Positions 42,289-47,929 of a DNA stretch of 47,929 bases are shown here, piece after piece. This stretch comes from Rhodospirillaceae bacterium. Lineage in GTDB: Bacteria; Pseudomonadota; Alphaproteobacteria; UBA828. A program made the translations under genes and the position numbers. The stretch is taken from contig JABIXB010000309.1 of assembly GCA_018666805.1 (NCBI GenBank), forward strand, positions 1-47,929. The letters run 5' to 3'. The notes beneath the pieces were generated by a model. It ran no database searches and had not been told where the DNA came from. It saw nothing but the letters and a program-made list of their open reading frames with translations. Each line of letters begins with the position of its first letter. The first letter of the stretch is position 1.

Positions 42289-44556
42289 CTACGACCCGTT
42301 GTCGAGCGCCGCCAAAACTCTGGGCGGCGACATCGGCAGTTCGGTCAGGCGGATGCCGATGGCGCTGTCGATGGCATTGGCCACCGTTGCCATCGGCGGG
42401 ATGATCGGCACCTCGCCGACACCGCGCACACCGTAAGGGTGGGTCGGGTTGGCAACCTCGACAATCACCGTATCGATCATCGGCAAATCGGAAGCGACCG
42501 GGATGCGGTAATCAAGGAAGCTGGCATTATCGAGGCGGCCCTTTTCGTCATAGATATATTCCTCGTTCAGCGCCCAGCCGATGCCTTGCGCCGCACCGCC
42601 TTGAATCTGGCCTTCGACATAGGCTTTGTGGATCGCCTGACCGCAATCCTGCACCGCCGTATAACGCAGCACCTTAACGGCGCCGGTTTCCGGATCGACC
42701 TCGACATCGCAGATATGGGTGCCGAAACCGGGGCCGGCGCCCTCGGCGTTGAGCGACGCGGCGGAGGATATGGGGCCGCCCGTCTGGTTTGCCTTGGCCG
42801 CGAGATCGGCCAACGTAAGCGGCTCGAAATCGCCCGCATTGGCGCCCGCCGGTTTGGCCAGGCCGTCTTCCCAGATCACCGCATCGACGCTGATGTCCCA
42901 GGTCTTGGCGGCGCGTTCGCGCAATTCCAGGGCGATTTTCTTCGACGCCTCAATCACCGCCATGCCGGTGGCGAAGGTGACACGGCTGCCGCCGGTGAGG
43001 AAGGTGTAACCGAGCGACGCCGTATCGGCGACGATCGGGCGCACATCCGTCACCTCGATACCCAAGGTCTCCGCCGCCATGATCGCCATGGAAGCGCGCG
43101 AGCCGCCGATATCGGGACTGCCGGTGGCGAGCGCCAGGGTGCCGTCCTCGTTGACATTCACCGTCGCACTGCTCGAGCCGCCGATATTGAACCAGAAGCC
43201 CGAGGCCACGCCGCGGCCCTGATTGGGGCCGAGTGGCGCCGAATAATGCGGATGCGCTTTCGCCGCCGCCAACGTATCGGCAAAGCCGATGACGCCGAAT
43301 TTGGGGCCGTAGGCGGCGTTTGTGCCCTCGCGCGCCGCGTTCTTCTCGCGCAGCTCGATCGGGTCCATGCCGAGCTTCTTGGCGATCTCATCGATCACCG
43401 ATTCAACTGCATGCTCGGAAATCGGCGCGCCAGGCGCGCGGTAGGCGGCCACTTTCGACCGATTCGTCACCACGTCATAGCCCTTTACTTTGACATTCTC
43501 GATGTCATAAGGCGCAAAGGCGCACATGCAGCCGGGCTGAATCGGCGAACCGGCAAAAGCGCCGGCCTGGTATTTCAGAATGGCCTCACCGGCAACGATT
43601 GTGCCGTCATTGGTGACGCCGACCTTGACCCAGCTCGCCGCGCCCGAGGTCGGGCCGGAGGCGCGGAACACTTCATCCCGCGTCATCACGGCACGCACCG
43701 GCTTGCCCGCTTTGCGCGAAAGCATCAGCGCCACCGGCTCGAGATAGACCGTCGTCTTGCCGCCGAAACCGCCGCCGATCTCAGACGCGGTGACACGCAA
43801 ATCGGCGATATCCATGCCGAGCAATTTGGCGCAATAGGCGCGCACGACAAAATGGCCCTGGGTGCAGCACCATAGTTCCGCCTGACCGTCTTCGGAAAAG
43901 CTCGCCACGGCGGCATGCGGTTCAAGATAGGCCTGATGCACCGGCGCCGTCTTAAAGCTGCGCTCGACCACCAGATCGGCCTTGGCAAAACCGGCCTCGA
44001 CATCGCCAACCGCGATATCGACTTCCTTGAAAATGTTGGAAGCCTTGGTCGGCTTCGGCGTCACGCCGTCGGTGAACATATCGGCATGCAGAACAGGCGC
44101 ATCCGCTTCCATCGCCTCTTCGACATCGATAACGTGCGGCAGCACCTCGTAATCGACTTTGATCAGATCGAGCGCGGCATCGGCAATGGCGGCACTGGTC
44201 GCGGCCACGGCGGCGACGGCGTGGCCGTCATAAAGCGCTTTGCCGTTGGCCATGATGTTGTGCGCGAGATCGCGGAAATTGAGCTGCAATTCACCCGCCG
44301 GCACCCATTCGGATTCGAGTTCCGCGACATCGGCGGAGGTGATCACCGCCTTCACGCCGGGCAGCGCCTCGGCCTTTGAGGTGTCGATGGATTTAATATT
44401 GGCGTGGGCGTGCGGGCTCCGGAGAACCTTGCCAGTCAGCATGCCGGGCAGCATCAGATCGGCGCCGAATTTGGCCCGGCCCGTGACTTTATCGTTGCCG
44501 TCAGGGCGAACCGGGCTGGTGCCGACCCATTTATATTTTTTGCTTTCAACCGTCAT
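42289..44556 (-). CDS. Xanthine dehydrogenase-family molybdopterin-binding subunit
   Basis: This 755-residue large subunit binds the molybdenum cofactor. Characteristic segments are GKVLRSPHAHANIKSID near the start, EIGGGFGGKTTVYLEP near 265, AYRAPGAP at about 370-377, and the catalytic Glu in GVRGVGEVP near 713. The active-site loop is the AYRAPG type of general hydroxylases and not the AYxCSFR of form I CO dehydrogenase, so CO oxidation is unlikely; hydroxylation of a purine, aldehyde or N-heterocycle is more plausible. It is the last of three subunit genes, two bases after the 2Fe-2S subunit stop. Start at 44556 has GGGGAG upstream. Confidence 0.9.
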   Translation of the reverse strand: MTVESKKYKWVGTSPVRPDGNDKVTGRAKFGADLMLPGMLTGKVLRSPHAHANIKSIDTSKAEALPGVKAVITSADVAELESEWVPAGELQLNFRDLAHNIMANGKALYDGHAVAAVAATSAAIADAALDLIKVDYEVLPHVIDVEEAMEADAPVLHADMFTDGVTPKPTKASNIFKEVDIAVGDVEAGFAKADLVVERSFKTAPVHQAYLEPHAAVASFSEDGQAELWCCTQGHFVVRAYCAKLLGMDIADLRVTASEIGGGFGGKTTVYLEPVALMLSRKAGKPVRAVMTRDEVFRASGPTSGAASWVKVGVTNDGTIVAGEAILKYQAGAFAGSPIQPGCMCAFAPYDIENVKVKGYDVVTNRSKVAAYRAPGAPISEHAVESVIDEIAKKLGMDPIELREKNAAREGTNAAYGPKFGVIGFADTLAAAKAHPHYSAPLGPNQGRGVASGFWFNIGGSSSATVNVNEDGTLALATGSPDIGGSRASMAIMAAETLGIEVTDVRPIVADTASLGYTFLTGGSRVTFATGMAVIEASKKIALELRERAAKTWDISVDAVIWEDGLAKPAGANAGDFEPLTLADLAAKANQTGGPISSAASLNAEGAGPGFGTHICDVEVDPETGAVKVLRYTAVQDCGQAIHKAYVEGQIQGGAAQGIGWALNEEYIYDEKGRLDNASFLDYRIPVASDLPMIDTVIVEVANPTHPYGVRGVGEVPIIPPMATVANAIDSAIGIRLTELPMSPPRVLAALDNGS

Positions 44557-44558
44557 GA

Positions 44559-45035
44559 TCAGGCTCCCCTCATATCGGCGGCGCAATCCATGACCGCGCG
44601 GATGATTTTATCGTAGCCGGTGCAGCGGCAGAGATTGCCGGCCAGCCAATAGCGCACTTCGCTTTCGCTCGGGTCCGGGTTCTTGGCCAGCAACGCCTTG
44701 GCGGCTATCAAAACACCTGGCGTACAGATGCCGCATTGCAGCGCCGCCTCCTCAAGAAATTTCTGCTGCAGCGGATGCAAGGTATCGCCGTCAGCCATGC
44801 CCTCGATGGTCTCGATCTCCTGGCCTTCGGCCTCGGCGCCGAGCATCAGGCAGGAACAGACCAGACGGTCACCCACCGTGACGCTGCACGCGCCGCAATC
44901 GCCCGTGGCGCAGCCCTCTTTGCTGCCGGTGAGGCGCAGCTCATCGCGCAGCACGTCGAGCATGGTTTGTTGCGGCTCGCAGAGGAACTCCACCGGCTCG
45001 CCATTGATTGTCGTGGTCACATGTATTTTAGCCAT
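44559..45035 (-). CDS. [2Fe-2S] subunit of the molybdenum hydroxylase
   Basis: The 158-residue iron-sulfur subunit has the plant-ferredoxin-like cluster ligands in GCATGDCGAC (Cys42, Cys47, Cys50) with another Cys near 62, and the second-cluster ligands in CGIC (101, 104) and CRC (136, 138). It carries electrons from the Mo centre to the FAD subunit. It sits three bases after the FAD subunit gene. Confidence 0.95.
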   Translation of the reverse strand: MAKIHVTTTINGEPVEFLCEPQQTMLDVLRDELRLTGSKEGCATGDCGACSVTVGDRLVCSCLMLGAEAEGQEIETIEGMADGDTLHPLQQKFLEEAALQCGICTPGVLIAAKALLAKNPDPSESEVRYWLAGNLCRCTGYDKIIRAVMDCAADMRGA

Positions 45036-45038
45036 TTA

Positions 45039-45905
45039 TCAGCCCTCCGCGCGCTGTTGCGCGATCTTGGCGGCACGGCGTGCGAGCACGCCGGCGACTT
45101 TGATGCGGTATTCGATGGTGCCGCGTTTATCGGTGATCGGCCGGCAGGCGGCGCGCGCCGCTGCATCGAGCTTCTCCATTGCGGCACCGTCGAGTTTGCT
45201 GCCGATCAAGGCGGCGGCGCCGTCTTGCAGCAGTAATTGGGTTGGCGCGACGGCGCCGAGCGCCACGCGGGCGTCGGTGCACACACCGGCATCGTCGAGC
45301 GTTAAACTAATGCCCGCGCCGACCACGGCAATATCCATCTCGGTGCGCGGGATAAAACGCAGATAAGCATCGCCCGAACGCGCCGGACGGGCCGGAAACA
45401 GGAAATCGACGACAATCTCACCGTTGGCCAATGAGGTCTGGCCGGGCCCGGTGACGATATCCTCGACCTTCGCCTCGCGCCGGCCATTCGGTCCGGCAAT
45501 GGTGCAAACCGCATCCGCCGCGATCATCGCCGGAACGGCATCCGCCGCCGGCGAACCATTGCACAAATTGCCGCCCATGGAGGCGCGCCCCTGAATCTGG
45601 GTCGAGCCGATCAGCTCGAATGCCTCGACCACGCCGGGCCATGCGGCCTTCATGCCGTCATGCTCGCCGAGAACCGCGCCCGAGACCGATGCCCCTACAC
45701 GATAACCACCATTTTCTTCATTTATGGCAGTAAGTTCTGGGATTTTTTTAATGTCAATAATCATCGCTGGCTTGATCATACCCATGCGCAATTGGACGAG
45801 CAGATCGGTGCCGCCCGCCAGCACTTTGGCGTTGCCTTTGGCCGCAGCCAGCAATTTCACCGCCTCGTCGAGCGAGCCGGGTGATTCATATGTCAGGGCG
45901 TTCAT
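45039..45905 (-). CDS. FAD-binding subunit of the molybdenum hydroxylase
   Basis: The 288-residue subunit has the two FAD contacts of the CoxM family: VLAGGTDLLVQLR near 28-40 and the segment GRASMGGNLCNGSPAAD near 107. It begins a three-gene operon (FAD, 2Fe-2S, Mo subunits). GGACT is the only weak ribosome site. It starts about 160 bases from the glyoxalase-II-like gene end, on the same strand. Confidence 0.93.
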   Translation of the reverse strand: MNALTYESPGSLDEAVKLLAAAKGNAKVLAGGTDLLVQLRMGMIKPAMIIDIKKIPELTAINEENGGYRVGASVSGAVLGEHDGMKAAWPGVVEAFELIGSTQIQGRASMGGNLCNGSPAADAVPAMIAADAVCTIAGPNGRREAKVEDIVTGPGQTSLANGEIVVDFLFPARPARSGDAYLRFIPRTEMDIAVVGAGISLTLDDAGVCTDARVALGAVAPTQLLLQDGAAALIGSKLDGAAMEKLDAAARAACRPITDKRGTIEYRIKVAGVLARRAAKIAQQRAEG

Positions 45906-46067
45906 TTCAGTCCTTTAATGTTTGGTAATCCTGATCGCCAAGCCGGGCGGAACCGCCCAGCCGAAATTACGTGAAATCGCGCCAATGCCGTCCCCCGGGA
46001 GCGCGCGAAGGCGCCAACATACGCCGATTGCCCCCCTCGCCTCAAGCTCGGAACGCACACAATTTTG

Positions 46068-46742
46068 TTAGCCCGAGGAAGCTTCTAAAACAGCGTCGGA
46101 AACGAACGGATTACTCTCGCGCTCGGCAGCGAAATTCGACATCTCGCCATGCCCCGGAACGAACGCCGTATCGCCGCCGAGCGGCCATAATTTGCCGGTG
46201 ATCGCGCCGATCAGGGCAGCGTGATCACCGCGCGGAAAATCGGTCCGTCCGATCGAGCCCTGAAACAGCACATCGCCGACAATCGCGAGCTTGGCTTCGG
46301 CGTGGTGAAACACGACATGGCCCGGCGTGTGGCCCGGGCAATGCAGCACATCCATCTCGACATTGCCGAACGAAACCTTATCGCCCTGCTCGAGCCAGCG
46401 CGTCGGCTCGAACGGCCGCGCGCCGGGAACGCCAAATTTCTCGCCCTGCTCCGCCATCATATCGATCCAGAACGAATCCTCACGCTGCGGCCCCTCGATC
46501 GGCACATCCAACTGCTCGGCCAGTTCGGCGGCACTGCCGGCGTGATCGATATGGCCATGCGTGATGAGGATTTTCTCGATTGTGACGCCGTGCTGCTTGG
46601 CCGCGTCCAAAATGCGCTCAAGATCGCCGCCGGGATCGATCACCGCGCCCTTCATGGTCTCGGAACACCAGATCACCGTGCAATTCTGCTGAAAACCGGT
46701 CACCGGAACGATGACCGCCTGAATAGGAACTTCTTCGCTCAC
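46068..46742 (-). CDS. Metallo-beta-lactamase-fold hydrolase (glyoxalase II-like)
   Basis: The 224-residue protein has HGHIDH at 62-67, the second zinc His in CPGHTPGH near 136, Asp in VGDVLFQGSIGRTD near 157 and a last His in PGHGEMS near 198. VLFQGSIGRTDFP is typical of the YcbL-type glyoxalase II group, which hydrolyses thioesters. The start is GTG at 46742, overlapping the stop of the glutaredoxin-DinB gene by four bases. The close coupling suggests a thiol or thioester function for both. Confidence 0.88.
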   Translation of the reverse strand: MSEEVPIQAVIVPVTGFQQNCTVIWCSETMKGAVIDPGGDLERILDAAKQHGVTIEKILITHGHIDHAGSAAELAEQLDVPIEGPQREDSFWIDMMAEQGEKFGVPGARPFEPTRWLEQGDKVSFGNVEMDVLHCPGHTPGHVVFHHAEAKLAIVGDVLFQGSIGRTDFPRGDHAALIGAITGKLWPLGGDTAFVPGHGEMSNFAAERESNPFVSDAVLEASSG

Positions 46743-47518
46743 CCGTTGGCCGCCTTGGCATTCATTGGCACTTCATCGTCATAAATTTCATCCGGCAGCG
46801 GCAGTCCAGCCAATTCGGCCTCGCCGAGCGGCCCATCCGGCGCGTAGCCGCTCTGCGCCACCACTTCCATCAGCTGGCGGCAATGCTGCGCCGCGTGCCA
46901 GGCGGTGCGTTCCATCACACCCTGGGCCGGCTGCACGCCGTAATAGGTATTGACCGTCCCCGGCACGATGCCGGCGCGCCACCAGGCGGCAAAATCCTCG
47001 CGCACGCCCTGGCCATAGGCGATGACCTTCTCGACACTGTCCAATTCCGGCGGCGGCAGGCGCTCAAAATGCTCAAACGTCACCGCCCCGCCGCGCGCCG
47101 CATCGAGAAAGGCGGTCGGGATGACGAAGATGTGATAGGCGAGATCGAGGCAATTACGCTCTCGCCCCGGCAAATTGACGCGCAACCGATCCGCCGGAAT
47201 CTGCGGCAGAAAGCGCTGCGCCGCCGCCATAATCAGATCAATCTTCTGGTTAAGCTCCGCCACCGGCAACTGCTTGCGCGTCATCTCAACCCCGACAAAA
47301 TCGGCCAAATCCCTTATTTCCTGGGCAAAGGCAAATTCATCGCCGCGCGTAATCACCGGTATCGACATCGCCCCGAGGCGCGCCAAATCATCCATCGCGC
47401 CCGCATCCTCGCGCACATTGATCGATTCAAAGGCAATCCCGTTCTCCTTCAGGAACTCCTTGGCCCTGAGGCACGAAGTACAGCCCGGCTGCCAATAGAC
47501 TTTATAGCTGTCCGCCAT
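46739..47518 (-). CDS. Glutaredoxin domain fused to a DinB-like domain
   Basis: The 259-residue protein has an N-terminal glutaredoxin/NrdH-type domain (about 1-80) with the redox motif CTSC (Cys13, Cys16) and a MSIPVITRGDEF cis-proline segment. Residues about 95-240 form a predicted four-helix bundle with the His pattern of DinB/YfiT metal-dependent thiol transferases (LAYHIF and ERTAWHAAQHCRQL). Members of the DinB group move mycothiol, bacillithiol or glutathione, so the fusion may be a self-sufficient thiol-transfer or disulfide enzyme. The downstream glyoxalase-II-like hydrolase overlaps it by four bases. The start at 47518 is preferred to a longer frame 11 codons upstream. Confidence 0.72.
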   Translation of the reverse strand: MADSYKVYWQPGCTSCLRAKEFLKENGIAFESINVREDAGAMDDLARLGAMSIPVITRGDEFAFAQEIRDLADFVGVEMTRKQLPVAELNQKIDLIMAAAQRFLPQIPADRLRVNLPGRERNCLDLAYHIFVIPTAFLDAARGGAVTFEHFERLPPPELDSVEKVIAYGQGVREDFAAWWRAGIVPGTVNTYYGVQPAQGVMERTAWHAAQHCRQLMEVVAQSGYAPDGPLGEAELAGLPLPDEIYDDEVPMNAKAANG

Positions 47519-47593
47519 GATGTCGCCCTGCTGGTTGATCCCTTCAGGCAAGGTAGGTCAGCGGCGAGAGCGGGTCAAACAACGGCGCCCCCC

Positions 47594-47929
47594 CTAATCG
47601 ACCAATTTCCACTCGCCCTTCGGCTTGATGCCCTTCGCCTGCGGGATAATCTCCTCGCCGAAGCGCTGGATCTGCTCATGTTGTTCGCTGAGGCTACCGG
47701 ACGGGCACATCATCATGCAGACGACCATTGAGAAGCCGGCATCGGCGAACTGTTGTAGATGTTCGAGGATTTGTTCGGGCGTGCCGGTGCAGGTCGGGCG
47801 TTTGGCTTTTTGCGCATCCGGGTCGCTCGCATCCGTGGCGCGCGCCGTGGCGGCGGCCATCATGTGGAATTGCGTCACGTCCTTATCGAGCTTGTCGGCC
47901 TCTTTGCGGATGATGTCCTGCAGCGGCGC
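47594..47929 (-). CDS. Luciferase-like (LLM) flavin-dependent monooxygenase, C-terminal part
   Basis: The frame is open to the window edge and ends in GTPEQILEHLQQFADAGF...HEQIQRFGEEIIPQAK, the usual C-terminus of bacterial luciferase-family monooxygenases, where the helix after the GTPEQI motif closes the barrel. About 111 residues are visible; the N-terminus with the active site lies outside. An apparent GTG start inside is part of the gene. Confidence 0.8.
   Translation of the reverse strand, partial: APLQDIIRKEADKLDKDVTQFHMMAAATARATDASDPDAQKAKRPTCTGTPEQILEHLQQFADAGFSMVVCMMMCPSGSLSEQHEQIQRFGEEIIPQAKGIKPKGEWKLVD

Noticed and set aside
42259-43875. A 538-codon open frame on the plus strand opposite the Mo-hydroxylase large subunit
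   Set aside because: Product is rich in Arg, His and Asp without family resemblance; the opposite strand holds a full, well-conserved enzyme.
42289-45905. Aerobic CO dehydrogenase (CoxMSL)
   Set aside because: Gene order agrees, but the active-site loop reads AYRAPGAP instead of the AYxCSFR of form I enzymes; called as a general molybdenum hydroxylase.

Overview
The window looks like chromosomal DNA of a free-living, GC-rich heterotrophic alphaproteobacterium; the order cannot be fixed from the sequence alone. The pointers are several complete ABC uptake operons with Tat-type binding proteins, a CoxMSL-type molybdenum hydroxylase, a DgcA/trimethylamine-dehydrogenase-like flavoprotein beside its own ETF, and a full selenocysteine (Sec) system. 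No ribosomal RNA, CRISPR array or phage module was seen. The left edge holds the end of an IS3-like insertion sequence.

Layout. 1-3956: IS end, probable 3' remnant of a sugar-binding protein, then a CUT2-type sugar ATPase and a permease made of two permeases fused head to tail. 3966-8620 (minus): a complete CUT1-type ABC operon. 8805-11308: hemerythrin-like protein, a coupled 85-residue unknown and SDR dehydrogenase, and a divergent metallo-beta-lactamase-fold hydrolase followed by a structured repeat. 11467-15703 (minus): a complete polyamine-type ABC operon. 15854-21280: amino-acid permease, unknown membrane protein, beta-carbonic anhydrase, HpaB/AbfD-type flavoprotein and N-formylglutamate amidohydrolase-like enzyme. 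21433-24063: an amidase, a lipoyl-like carrier and a Vps4-like AAA ATPase, apparently one operon. 24084-28647: UroD-like protein, histidine kinase, aquaporin, PhzF-like protein.

28760-36697 is a selenium island: selA and selB overlap, and after an intervening WecA/MraY-like gene come tRNA-Sec(UCA), a methyltransferase with an in-frame UGA at the site of a catalytic cysteine of arsenite methyltransferases, selD, and a GrdB-like protein with an in-frame UGA in a UxxC motif. Naive gene calling would split both UGA genes. Both UGAs are followed, 15-16 nt downstream, by the same apical loop sequence, GCCGUGkGC, which is probably the SelB-binding SECIS loop. Two tandem 2-oxoglutarate/Fe(II) oxygenase-like genes with HxE instead of HxD follow.

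37930-47929 (minus): EtfB, EtfA and an NADH:flavin oxidoreductase-type dehydrogenase; a MoaD-like protein; a three-subunit molybdenum hydroxylase; a glyoxalase-II-like hydrolase; a glutaredoxin-DinB fusion; and the end of a luciferase-like monooxygenase.

The observations most worth following are: (1) a structured intergenic element present twice (11307-11450 plus, 42149-42280 minus), directly after stop codons and with about eight compensated base pairs in three stems; (2) the Sec-containing methyltransferase and its shared SECIS loop; (3) the amidase/lipoyl-carrier/Vps4-like ATPase operon.
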